Assembly: GCA_017406905.1 (NCBI GenBank)
Contig: JAFQXN010000006.1
Location: 124,001-188,000, forward strand
Source of the DNA: Candidatus Saccharimonadota bacterium
GTDB lineage: Bacteria > Patescibacteriota > Saccharimonadia > Saccharimonadales > Saccharimonadaceae
Length of the DNA stretch: 64,000 nt
Reading direction: 5' to 3'
The notes under the pieces: generated by a model
The model's database searches: none
The model's input: only the letters and a program-made list of their open reading frames with translations
Told to the model about the DNA's origin: nothing
Translations under genes and position numbers: made by a program
Shown here: positions 27,629 to 39,966 of the stretch, one piece after another
Layout of the letters: each line of letters starts with the position of its first letter
How positions within the stretch are numbered: position 1 is the stretch's first letter

Positions 27629-28732
27629 CTATTCCCTAGAGGCCTTAATATTCGGATATTCTTCCAACAAAACCCTTATGCACCCAGCAATCGGAATAGC
27701 AATAATCGCACCGAGTAGGCCAAACATATACATACCAATAGTAATCGCACACAAAATCACGACCGGCCGCAAGTTTAATGCGTCACCTTGGATCTTTGGC
27801 GAAATGACATTATTTTCAACCTGTGCATATACTATATATACTACTGCGAAAATCAATGCTGCCACAGGATTTGAGAAAAATAGCAAAACCGTCACTAAAG
27901 TACCGCCGATGAATTGCCCAAACATCGGAATAAGATAAAACAGCATAGTAATCATACCCATCGGTGCCGCCAGACTTGGTGAAAAGCCTAGTATTAAAGC
28001 CAATATAAATACAATAGTCATCGATGCACAACCGTCAATGATCGCTACAATTACTTGTCTGGAAACATAAGTAGATACTACATTCGCCATCCTCGAAGCT
28101 ATTCTTTGCGCTACTTTTACCGACTTCTTATCTTTCCCGGAGCCTAAACTCGCCCAAATCGCCCGCATCATGCTCGGCCCTTCTAGTAGGAATAATAAAG
28201 TTAGTATCAGCACCAAAACAATTTTCATTACCGCATCGGCTACACCACTTACACTTGAAACTAGGCTATTCCCCAGCACTCCCAATAAATCGTTCGACAA
28301 ACCATTTAGCGAATTAGCAATCTCACTTTGCAGATTGTTAATGCCGATTGTTTTTCCAAAATTATTAATCCCCTCCCAGCCACCAAGAGTATTTTCAAAA
28401 GTATCTGGAAAATGTTGTACGAATTTGGCGGTCTCGTTCACTACTACTGGCCCCACCACTGCGACTACCCCGCCAATTACTACCACCACAATCAAATACG
28501 CTAATACGGCTGAAGCTGTCTGATGTTTTTTCTCGGTACCAAAATGCCTAGTAAAGAAATCGTTTACCTTGCGCACTAAAGGCTTCAAGGCCAATGCTAA
28601 GAAAATCGAAATGCCGATAATTAGTAATCCCGTCAGCGCCTTGAAGAATAGAAACAGCGCGCAAGCGATAATCAACGGTACTACCCAAAACTTTATAAAC
28701 GTCCTGAAATCAGTTTCAATTTGCTTAGACAT
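27629..28732 (-). CDS. AI-2E family (YdiK/PerM-type) membrane transporter
   Basis: A 367-residue protein with about eight membrane helices, paired early helices (PLIIACALFLFFKALTGLL) and the family's conserved late region LGFSPSLAAPMGMITMLFYLIPMFG with ISPKIQGDALNLRPV. PF01594 members export varied small molecules; calling the substrate autoinducer-2 would be unsafe. The ATG at 28732 has a strong AAGGAGGT site just upstream and a TACAAT box, so it is leadered. A much longer in-frame extension upstream reads through intergenic DNA and is rejected. Confidence 0.88.
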   Translation of the reverse strand: MSKQIETDFRTFIKFWVVPLIIACALFLFFKALTGLLIIGISIFLALALKPLVRKVNDFFTRHFGTEKKHQTASAVLAYLIVVVVIGGVVAVVGPVVVNETAKFVQHFPDTFENTLGGWEGINNFGKTIGINNLQSEIANSLNGLSNDLLGVLGNSLVSSVSGVADAVMKIVLVLILTLLFLLEGPSMMRAIWASLGSGKDKKSVKVAQRIASRMANVVSTYVSRQVIVAIIDGCASMTIVFILALILGFSPSLAAPMGMITMLFYLIPMFGQFIGGTLVTVLLFFSNPVAALIFAVVYIVYAQVENNVISPKIQGDALNLRPVVILCAITIGMYMFGLLGAIIAIPIAGCIRVLLEEYPNIKASRE

Positions 28733-28779
28733 ATACCTCCTTATAGATTTATTGTAACATAAATGGTATAATAATGTAA

Positions 28780-29331
28780 ATGAAATTATTAATGCATACT
28801 TGTTGTGCACCATGTAGTGTGTACTGCGTAGACAGTTTACGTGCCGAAAATATTGAGCCGACACTTTTTTGGTACAATCCCAACATTCATCCTTATATCG
28901 AATATAAAACTCGCCGCGATTGTCTTAAAGATTATGCCAAACAAATCGATGTTGATTTGATTATTCAGGAAGAATATGGTCTTGATGAATTTTGCCGCAA
29001 CGTCATTTCAGACATCCCTAATCGCTGTGTTAATTATTGCTATAAAAAGCGCCTCACCGAAGTCGCCCGTTACGCTGCCAAAAATGGTTATGACGCCTTC
29101 ACCACCACGTTATTGGTTTCACCTTATCAAAAACACGAAGAAATCATATCCGTATGTCAAGAACTCGCCGCTCTTTCGGGTTTGGAATTTCTTTATCGTG
29201 ATTTTCGCGTAGGTTTCCGCGAGGGGCAAGCCAAAGCTCGCGAACTTGGCCTCTATATGCAAAAATACTGCGGCTGCATTTTTTCAGAAGAAGATCGCTA
29301 CCGCAAGCAAATTCATAAAAATATGGTATAA
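28780..29331 (+). CDS. queH: Epoxyqueuosine reductase QueH
   Basis: QueH performs the last step of queuosine formation, reducing epoxyqueuosine in tRNA. The 183 residues carry the cysteines typical of the DUF208 family: HTCCAPCSVYC near the N-terminus, NRCVNYCYKKR, and YCGCIFSE near the C-terminus. They form the iron-sulfur and metal sites. TATAAT (28767-28772) ends 7 nt before the ATG. Its stop codon lies within the queA promoter. It is the first of three queuosine genes in a row. Confidence 0.92.
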   Translation: MKLLMHTCCAPCSVYCVDSLRAENIEPTLFWYNPNIHPYIEYKTRRDCLKDYAKQIDVDLIIQEEYGLDEFCRNVISDIPNRCVNYCYKKRLTEVARYAAKNGYDAFTTTLLVSPYQKHEEIISVCQELAALSGLEFLYRDFRVGFREGQAKARELGLYMQKYCGCIFSEEDRYRKQIHKNMV

Positions 29332-29340
29332 TATAAAAAT

Positions 29341-32879
<3,539 letters not shown>

Positions 32880-32896
<17 letters not shown>

Positions 32897-33632
32897 TTAA
32901 CACCTCCTCTAATATTGCTACCATTTTGCTATATTTATCTCGTGACACGCCATGTCTTCCGACTGTTTTTATTGCGCTAAGATATTTGTCGTTTTCTTTC
33001 ACTACTTTTGGAATATTTTGCGCAGCAATCAGTTGGTCTTTATCTCCATATATCAATATGGCTCTAGTTTTTAATTCAACAAGATTTCTATAATTATTTT
33101 TATTTAGCACAATATATTCCATAGAATTTTTAAATGGTTTTTCTTCTACTACTTTCTTATTTTTTAACGCAACTACATCACGAAATACTTTTATTGCCTC
33201 AAGGAAAGCAGGATTGCTTAAATCTTTTTCTGTATAAACTGGTGGAGAAATCAATATTAACTCATCTATTGTCTTTTTATAAGTATTTGCATATCTAGTC
33301 ACAATTAAAGTTCCCATAGAATGTCCCACTAAAACTACTGGAGTATCTATCTCTAATTTTTCTATTGAATTATGTAATGCTGTTAGTTGTTCTTTATAAT
33401 CATAATTTAATTCATCATTCTTATATGATTTTCCAGAACCTAATAAATCAAAAGCAATAAATCTTATTTCTTTTAATGACTGTATACTTTCTAGATAATC
33501 TAATGCTTTTTCGAAACTAGACCAATCCGCCGAAATCCCATGAACACAAATCACCGTTAATTTCGGATTTTTCACCGCACAATAATCATGTGCCTTATTC
33601 AAAAACAAATTCTGCTCGGATTGTTTGTTCAT
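32880..33632 (-). CDS. Alpha/beta-hydrolase of unknown substrate
   Basis: A 250-residue hydrolase with oxyanion-hole region VHGISADW, nucleophile elbow GHSMGT (about residue 100), the acid in YGDKDQL and a late histidine in VGRHGVS. No signal peptide is present, so it acts in the cytoplasm. The gene is visibly richer in A+T than its neighbours (many AAA, AAT and TTA codons), which may mean recent acquisition. It abuts the upstream DHH gene with no gap. Confidence 0.85.
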
Positions 33633-34616
33633 TTATGTAATTATAGCATATAGTTCTGGTATAATCTTAACCAAATCTCGCACTACCTCGTCGTATGTGG
33701 TATCGTATGTCCGAAATCCGGCCGCTTGTGGGTGCCCACCGCCACCAAAATACCCTGCAATTTTATCCGCAATTAATGTGTTTGAATCTGTACGAATTTT
33801 GCCAGTCAACTTACCATCTGGATAAGTTTTGATAGCTACTGCTACCCTTACTCCTTCTACTAATCTCATCTCTTCTAGAATCAGCACGTTAGGATTATAT
33901 TCATCGGAATATTCTCGAATATCATCCCAAGGTATATGCACCGTCGCTAGTTCTCCATCTAAAGAATATTCAATTCTCTTAATCAAATCTGCCTTGTAAT
34001 CTAGAATCCGTGGCGACTTTTTCATGAATTCACGTCGTCGTTCTTCAAGCACTGATATATCTGCCCCAAGCCTAGTTAAATCTGCCGCTATTTCAAAAGT
34101 CTCCGCAGACACCGAAGAACTTGTCAAACCTAAAGTATCCGACAAAATTCCCTGAAAAATCGCCTCTGCTGCATCAGGATTTATTTCTATATTTTGTTCT
34201 CTAGCTATTCGGTAAATAACTTCTGCACACGCCGGTCGCGTTTCGATAATCGCTCTATGTTCGAAATCAATATCATCTTCAGTTTCGTGATGGTCTATTA
34301 CTAACACCGGCGCGCTATATAGTCGATTTCTGATTGCTGCATCTTCAAGTAATTTAGAGAGTAAAATCTTTGCCGCAGTATCGACAATAATATATCCATC
34401 CGCCCTGTAATCAAATTCATTAGTCACTCGCGACCAATCTTTAAAATAATGCAAATATTTAGGAATATCAACCGGACAATATAAACTTATTTCTTTATCA
34501 CTCAATAAATAATCTAACGCAATCGCACTGCCCAAAGAATCTCCATCTGGATTTTCTGCTTGAATTACGCATATTTTCTGTTTATCTTTTATAAACTCTG
34601 AAAAATCACCATACAT
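33633..34616 (-). CDS. DHH/DHHA1 phosphoesterase (NrnA/RecJ-like)
   Basis: A 327-residue metal-dependent phosphoesterase. The DHH domain holds NPDGDSLGSA and VIDHHETEDD; the DHHA1 domain ends with GGGGHPQAAGFR. NrnA-type members degrade nano-RNA, pAp or cyclic dinucleotides; the exact substrate is not determinable here. The ATG at 34616 (MYGDFSEF) is chosen because TATAAT (34623-34628) lies 6 nt upstream. Earlier in-frame starts read MCYN through the promoter. Confidence 0.9.
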   Translation of the reverse strand: MYGDFSEFIKDKQKICVIQAENPDGDSLGSAIALDYLLSDKEISLYCPVDIPKYLHYFKDWSRVTNEFDYRADGYIIVDTAAKILLSKLLEDAAIRNRLYSAPVLVIDHHETEDDIDFEHRAIIETRPACAEVIYRIAREQNIEINPDAAEAIFQGILSDTLGLTSSSVSAETFEIAADLTRLGADISVLEERRREFMKKSPRILDYKADLIKRIEYSLDGELATVHIPWDDIREYSDEYNPNVLILEEMRLVEGVRVAVAIKTYPDGKLTGKIRTDSNTLIADKIAGYFGGGGHPQAAGFRTYDTTYDEVVRDLVKIIPELYAIIT

Positions 34617-34677
34617 ATACATATTATAACACAAATTTAAGGTAGCTTAAGCAGTCTGTGTATGCTAATATAGATAT

Positions 34678-35109
34678 ATGACTATTATTCGCGCCAATAA
34701 GAGATTTCGTCGCTTCGAAGATGTTACGCCAGACATTTTGCAAGAAGAAGGCGTTAAACTTTTACTTTGCGATCTCGATAATACCCTCAGACTTCACTCC
34801 GAAAAAGAGCCGGCTGACGAGCTCGCCGACTGGATTGACGATTGTCGTAAGGCTGGTGTACAGATTGTTATCATTTCTAACAATGGTCGCAAAAAAATGA
34901 TGCAGAAATTTTGTGAGCCTATCAATGTCCCTTGCGTCTGGTGGGCCAAAAAGCCTATGAGCAAGAAACTCACTGAGGCCATGGACAAATACAAAACCCC
35001 GCCAGAAAAGACCGTTATGTTAGGTGACAAATGGTCTACCGATGTTCTTGCTGCTAAGTTCGCCAAAATTCGCGCCTGGAAAGTCGACCACCGTCGCGAC
35101 ATCGTTTAA
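34678..35109 (+). CDS. YqeG-like HAD phosphatase
   Basis: A 143-residue HAD-fold protein with motif I LLCDLDNTLR, motif II IISNN, a lysine in WWAKKPMSKK and motif IV MLGDKWSTDV. This order matches the YqeG IIIA subfamily, which includes phosphatidylglycerophosphate phosphatases in some lineages. A lipid role would suit the adjacent cdsA, but that is inference. The ATG is 6 nt after a weak TAATAT box. Confidence 0.85.
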   Translation: MTIIRANKRFRRFEDVTPDILQEEGVKLLLCDLDNTLRLHSEKEPADELADWIDDCRKAGVQIVIISNNGRKKMMQKFCEPINVPCVWWAKKPMSKKLTEAMDKYKTPPEKTVMLGDKWSTDVLAAKFAKIRAWKVDHRRDIV

Positions 35110-35110
35110 T

Positions 35111-35794
35111 TTATATCAGTGATATTATCAATAATACCGTCCCGGCAAAAGCCGTGGAATCTATTCTATCTAAAAAACCACCATGCCCTTCCGAGCCGCC
35201 CACTACCACTTCCAATTTTTTGAAAAATTTATTTTTTATTATTATCTCGTTTGAATCTTTAACCTTAAATTGTCGTTTCAAGAAGCTTTCAAACAAATCA
35301 CCCACCAATGCGAGTGGCCCACAGAACAGATAAATATAATCCGTCTCAAAGCTTCCACGCGCTGCCATTAGAATCGCCACCATGCCTATAGCTGCCAGAA
35401 GCCCTAGGATGGTTCCCTCCCAAGTTTTATTTTTTGAAATATGTGGGAATGGTCGCGATTTCTTTACTATCTTTCCGCCTAGCATTTTCCCAAATAAATA
35501 TGCAAATATATCATACCCTGGCACACCCAATATAATATACCAAAAATGCGCTAAATCTATTTTTGCTACAAACACCGAACCACCTACCAAAAGGCCAATC
35601 TCAATAATTGCCAGCAATACATTTATCGCGTTGCATTTTTTCTCGAAGAAGCTCAGAAGTTCAATCGCTGACACTACCGCGAACACTCCGAATATGATTT
35701 TAAACGGTATACTATCAAAAGTATATAAAGACACCAGAGCCACCACGAACAAGCCCAAACCTACGATGAATCTTGTTCGGAAGTTTTTATCCAT
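35111..35794 (-). CDS. cdsA: Phosphatidate cytidylyltransferase CdsA
   Basis: Makes CDP-diacylglycerol for phospholipid synthesis. The 227-residue membrane protein has about six helices and the family signature at its C-terminal half: GDLFESFLKRQFKVKDS and GGSEGHGGFLDRIDS. SKNKTWEGT is also conserved. The ATG is 6 nt after TATAAT. It converges on the YqeG-like gene. Confidence 0.93.
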   Translation of the reverse strand: MDKNFRTRFIVGLGLFVVALVSLYTFDSIPFKIIFGVFAVVSAIELLSFFEKKCNAINVLLAIIEIGLLVGGSVFVAKIDLAHFWYIILGVPGYDIFAYLFGKMLGGKIVKKSRPFPHISKNKTWEGTILGLLAAIGMVAILMAARGSFETDYIYLFCGPLALVGDLFESFLKRQFKVKDSNEIIIKNKFFKKLEVVVGGSEGHGGFLDRIDSTAFAGTVLLIISLI

Positions 35795-35839
35795 ACTCGT
35801 ATTATATCATAAACCTTATCTGGGTGGTATAATGTATAT

Positions 35840-37582
35840 ATGCCTATAGATTTTGTTTACAAAAAAATCAAAAACACCTTACGGAAAATCGATATGAAGC
35901 TCGAACGCGCCAAATACGGCTATATTGATAAACTTCCTAAGGACATCGAATACTTCAATGGTGGTCTTTATGATGCTGTTTATGAAGCTTCTTGTAAATG
36001 GCCGCACAATGTTGCTCTTGAATATTACAATATGCAAATCACATACAAAGATATGATTAAAAAAATCAATAAAGTCGCCGCCGCTCTTAAGGTCATCGGC
36101 GCAGAACGTGGTGACAATATCACCGTCTGTATGCCCAATACACCAGAAGAAGTCTATATGTTTTATGCTATTAACGAAATCGGTGCTGTCGCCAATATGA
36201 TCCATCCTCTTTCTTCTGAAAAAGAAATCGAAGATTATCTCAACCAAGCCCATTCTAAAATTATGCTTTGTATTGATATTTCCTATCCTAAAGTCGAAGC
36301 CATCATTAAAAACACCGAGGTTGAACAAGTCGTAGTAGTTTCCGCTACTCGTTCAATGGATTTTCTAGTTCGCGTCGTTTATAAGCTCACCAAAGGTCGC
36401 AAAAATCATATCAAAAAAGGTCAATACGTTTCAACTTGGGATAAATTTTTATCCAACGCCAATAAATTTATTGGTAATCCCCACGCCCGCGTCAATTCTA
36501 CCGATTCCGCCGTAATTATGTACTCTGGCGGCACCACCGGCAAGCCCAAAGGCATCATTCTCTCCAATCTTAATTTTAACGCTCAGGCTCTCGGTGCCAA
36601 ATATCTCGTGCCAGAGCTCATCAAGTCTGAACATTCATTTCTTACTTTCTTGCCGAATTTTCACGCCTTTGGTTTGGGCGTCTGTATGCACATGCCATTA
36701 TATTTTGGTTGTCGTATCGTATTGATCCCCCAGTTTAATGCCAAAAAATTCAAAAAATACATCAAAAAATACAAAATCAATATCTTAGTCGGTGTTCCTA
36801 CTGTTTTTGATTATTTTACCAAGCTTAAATTTGGTAAAAACGAATTAAAAGGCATCAAGGGTGTAGTTTCTGGCGGCGACATAATTAGTATGTCTACCAA
36901 AGAGCGCATCAATGACTTTCTTAAGGCGCATGGTTCTAAAGCCGTGCTAGAAAACGGCTACGGTCTCACAGAAGCTTCTGGCGGTTTTATTTTTTCACCT
37001 CGTAGCGTCGCCGAAGATCCAGATGCTATCGGTTATCCTATTCCAGACAATGAAGTTATTATCGTAGATCCTAATACTTGCAAAGAAGTCAGCCTCGGTG
37101 AAGATGGCGAGATCGCCGTCCGCGGCTTATCCGTCATGAAGGGCTATCTTAATAATCCCACCGACACAGCCGCCGCCTTTATTAAAGTTGGCCACAAAAA
37201 ATATCTTCGCACAGGAGATATTGGTTATAAAGACGAGCGTGGCGTCTATCATTTTCGTACCCGCCTCAAGCGCATGATTATTAGTAACGGCTATAATATT
37301 TATCCAGCCAATATTGAAGATGTCACTTTAAGATGTAAATTAGTAGCGGCTTGCGCCGCCATCGGTCGCGAAGACAAGTTGCGCGGAGAGAAAGTCGTCA
37401 TTTTTATAGTCTTAAAAGATCAAGCCTCAGAACGCGCCGTCAAAAAAGAGCTCAATAATATATACAGAAAATACCTAGCCAAATACGAAATCCCTCGCGA
37501 GATTCGTTTTATTTCAGAATTGCCTAAAACTAAACTAGCCAAAGTAGACTTTAAAGCATTGCAAGACCTATCTAAAGATTAG
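35840..37582 (+). CDS. AMP-forming acyl-CoA synthetase/ligase
   Basis: A 580-residue ANL-superfamily enzyme. The AMP-binding loop is MYSGGTTGKPKGI, followed by YGLTEASGG, RTGDIGYKDERGVYHF and the hinge RLKRMIISNGYNIYP. The closest group by layout is long-chain acyl-CoA synthetases; the acyl substrate is unknown. Together with CdsA and the PlsC-like protein at 52586 it suggests that scavenged fatty acids are activated and built into lipids. TATAAT (35828-35833) lies 6 nt before the ATG. It overlaps recR convergently by 11 nt. Confidence 0.9.
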   Translation: MPIDFVYKKIKNTLRKIDMKLERAKYGYIDKLPKDIEYFNGGLYDAVYEASCKWPHNVALEYYNMQITYKDMIKKINKVAAALKVIGAERGDNITVCMPNTPEEVYMFYAINEIGAVANMIHPLSSEKEIEDYLNQAHSKIMLCIDISYPKVEAIIKNTEVEQVVVVSATRSMDFLVRVVYKLTKGRKNHIKKGQYVSTWDKFLSNANKFIGNPHARVNSTDSAVIMYSGGTTGKPKGIILSNLNFNAQALGAKYLVPELIKSEHSFLTFLPNFHAFGLGVCMHMPLYFGCRIVLIPQFNAKKFKKYIKKYKINILVGVPTVFDYFTKLKFGKNELKGIKGVVSGGDIISMSTKERINDFLKAHGSKAVLENGYGLTEASGGFIFSPRSVAEDPDAIGYPIPDNEVIIVDPNTCKEVSLGEDGEIAVRGLSVMKGYLNNPTDTAAAFIKVGHKKYLRTGDIGYKDERGVYHFRTRLKRMIISNGYNIYPANIEDVTLRCKLVAACAAIGREDKLRGEKVVIFIVLKDQASERAVKKELNNIYRKYLAKYEIPREIRFISELPKTKLAKVDFKALQDLSKD

Positions 37583-38177
37583 TCCGGTTTTCAAGTGCTG
37601 CGCTCAGTGTAATTTGGTCCGCATAGGACAAATCTATCCCAAGCGGCAATCCTCTCGCTAGTCTCGTCAATTTGAGTGCCGGGTTTTGTTCGTGCAGCAT
37701 CTTTTCCAGTAGCAAAGCCGTAGATTCGCCCTCCACCGAAGGATTCGTCGCGATAATTACTTCTGTCACATTATCGTTATTCACACGCTTTATTAACTCG
37801 CCAATATGTAGTTGGTCTGGCGTGATGCCATCGATTGGCGAAATCGCTCCGCCTAGCACATGATACGTGCCTTTATAGGCCTTAGTTTGTTCAATCGCAT
37901 AAATATCTAAGGGCTCTTCTACTACTAGCACGGTGGTTCTATCTCGCGTAGGATCCGTGTAAAAAGCCGAAACATCTTCGTCTGCGTCGATCAATGCAAA
38001 AGTTACCGGGCAAGATTTTACGCCATCATGTAGTCCGGCCAAAGCTTCAGCAATATTATCTGAAATCTTATTACTTGCCTTAAAAAGATAATAAGCGTAT
38101 CTTTCGGCAGTACGAGAACCCACGCCCGGCAACATGCCAAGCGCCTCTATCACATTTGTCAGAGCTTGTGGTAGCAT
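37572..38177 (-). CDS. recR: Recombination protein RecR without zinc cysteines
   Basis: RecR loads RecA on gaps with RecO/F. The 201 residues show the helix-hairpin-helix MLPGVGSRTAERYAYYL, a Toprim domain (VLVVEEPLDIYAIE, TNPSVEGESTA) and RLARGLPLGIDLSYAD. The four-cysteine zinc finger expected near residues 57-72 is gone: only the first cysteine (KSCPVTF) remains. The ATG at 38177 starts 1 nt after the ybaB stop and fits the family's length better than a longer frame at 38198. Confidence 0.92.
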   Translation of the reverse strand: MLPQALTNVIEALGMLPGVGSRTAERYAYYLFKASNKISDNIAEALAGLHDGVKSCPVTFALIDADEDVSAFYTDPTRDRTTVLVVEEPLDIYAIEQTKAYKGTYHVLGGAISPIDGITPDQLHIGELIKRVNNDNVTEVIIATNPSVEGESTALLLEKMLHEQNPALKLTRLARGLPLGIDLSYADQITLSAALENRTNL

Positions 38178-38178
38178 T

Positions 38179-38475
38179 TTACATTCCGAGACTGCCAAGC
38201 CCGCCCATTAGAGGCTTCATCTTGTCTGAAGCAATTTCTTGCGCCTTAGCAAAGCCATCACGCATACAATTCTCAATCCAACGTTCCAATTCGTGAATAT
38301 CATTAAGGTCTACCTTTTCCGGATCGATCTTGACTTTTTTTACTTTCAATTCGCCATTAATCTGTACTATTACCGCACCATCACCGGCCTCTACTTCTAC
38401 GATTTCATTTTTTAATTCTTTTTGTGCCTTGCGCAACTGATTTAATAATTTCATTTGGTCCATTGTCTGTCCCAT
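38179..38475 (-). CDS. YbaB/EbfC-family nucleoid-associated protein
   Basis: A 98-residue DNA-binding protein: N-terminal coiled helix (KLLNQLRKAQKELKNEIVEVEAG), beta strands VIVQINGELKVKKVKIDP, and a C-terminal helix with a methionine/glycine tail. ybaB-recR pairing is widespread. A Shine-Dalgarno (AAGGAG) sits at the end of the upstream gene, whose stop is 1 nt before this ATG. Confidence 0.92.
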   Translation of the reverse strand: MGQTMDQMKLLNQLRKAQKELKNEIVEVEAGDGAVIVQINGELKVKKVKIDPEKVDLNDIHELERWIENCMRDGFAKAQEIASDKMKPLMGGLGSLGM

Positions 38476-38476
38476 T

Positions 38477-39928
38477 TTATTCTCCTTCTACTTTTTCGGT
38501 GTAAGTATATAGATATATTATATCAGAATTATCCATTCTGGGCGAAGTAATAATGCGAGAAAGTTGATAGCTCGCCGATGCATTGTCGTCCAATTTCCCA
38601 AGCACCGCTAGTTTATCGGCTTTCCCCTCAAGTTTATCAGTTACCTTTATATCGGAACTCGCCTCTAAGATTTTATAAAAATCATAATTGTCTGTTACTA
38701 ATAACGTTTCATCATTTAAATTACGCCTAATTACGGATAATTTATCGCTGAATTCATTTACTACACTCGGGTTATAACGATACCCGTAAACATATTGTAA
38801 CAAACCTGGAATAATTATAATACCAAATAATATCGTGAGTGGGAAGAGTGCTGAAATCCTAGCGTATGGATTTTCTGGAAATAAACCATACCACTTTTCT
38901 AGCAAATATTTCAAACCATGCGCTACCAAAATTGAAAACGGTAAAATGAAGAAAATTATTGCATCTGGGTTAAAACCAGTAATTATCAGGCAAAAAACAA
39001 TCAATACCGAAGCGATTGAGTTGCGAGATGCAAAAAATCCTTTTGTAGTAGAAAATAAACCTATCAACACGAGGGCGAAAATAGGCAAACTCACTAATGG
39101 CGACAAGAATACACTTTCCAAGCTATTATGCCAAGAAAACATCAGGGCCAAACCTGCACCGATATTTCCAAAAAAGTTTCCAATATGAAAATCACTTGCA
39201 AACAGCAATTCCTGCAATACTTCCGGGTGATTAAAAATGCTAATTCCCAGCACCGTAAACCCGCCTAGCATCATTAGTCCTACCAATACGAGCGGCAATT
39301 TTGGCAAATCTTTAATCACAAATCTCAAATGGGGTTGCAATAGCACAAACATTACACAGAACACTGCAAAATATATCATGTATGGTGTAAAAATCGAAAG
39401 TAACATCGCAATCGCAAAAAAGAATGAATACGATGGCTTGGGCCGCTTTTCACCCTGAATCTTAGAACCTAGCCACAAAAGTAATGTTGGCCAAAACACA
39501 ATCATAATCAATGGCGTGCCATTTCCAGCCAAAAACAAAAACGGTGTAGAAAGTACCACCAAACATGACGCCAAAAGCGAAACATTACTCTTGAACCAAC
39601 GGTTTAGCAGCAAAATCAGTAAAAATCCTAACAGCAACCCCATTAATACACTCGGCAATTTGATTGAATAAGCCGATAGCCCCAAAAACGTAATAGAAAA
39701 CTTTTGCAATAATCTATACGGCAAATCCACCAAATCACCATTTATAATGCCATCCTTACCTAAATAATACGAACTCGTTGCCGATTCGATTTCGGCACCA
39801 GATAAACCTTTTTGTGCCACCAACGGCAACCCAATCAAAAGTATCCCAAATGCTAAACCTAAAACAATATAACCGATAATAAATCTATACCGGTACAAAA
39901 AAAGTTTCGAAATCGGAGTTTTCTTCAC
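38477..39928 (-). CDS. Polytopic membrane protein, GT-C glycosyltransferase-like
   Basis: A 483-residue protein with about ten membrane helices and a C-terminal exported tail (SVIRRNLNDETLLVTDNYDFYKILEA). The layout, with an early periplasmic loop containing SATSSYYLGKDG and LPYRLLQ, resembles ArnT/PMT-type GT-C glycosyltransferases that use lipid-linked sugars; the catalytic DE/ED motif is not obvious, so this is tentative. The start is the GTG at 39928, 6 nt after TATAAT (39935-39940); an upstream TTG would translate the box as CYN. Confidence 0.7.
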   Translation of the reverse strand: MKKTPISKLFLYRYRFIIGYIVLGLAFGILLIGLPLVAQKGLSGAEIESATSSYYLGKDGIINGDLVDLPYRLLQKFSITFLGLSAYSIKLPSVLMGLLLGFLLILLLNRWFKSNVSLLASCLVVLSTPFLFLAGNGTPLIMIVFWPTLLLWLGSKIQGEKRPKPSYSFFFAIAMLLSIFTPYMIYFAVFCVMFVLLQPHLRFVIKDLPKLPLVLVGLMMLGGFTVLGISIFNHPEVLQELLFASDFHIGNFFGNIGAGLALMFSWHNSLESVFLSPLVSLPIFALVLIGLFSTTKGFFASRNSIASVLIVFCLIITGFNPDAIIFFILPFSILVAHGLKYLLEKWYGLFPENPYARISALFPLTILFGIIIIPGLLQYVYGYRYNPSVVNEFSDKLSVIRRNLNDETLLVTDNYDFYKILEASSDIKVTDKLEGKADKLAVLGKLDDNASASYQLSRIITSPRMDNSDIIYLYTYTEKVEGE

Positions 39929-39966
39929 ATAAGTATTATAGCACAAAAATCCATTATATAATATAT

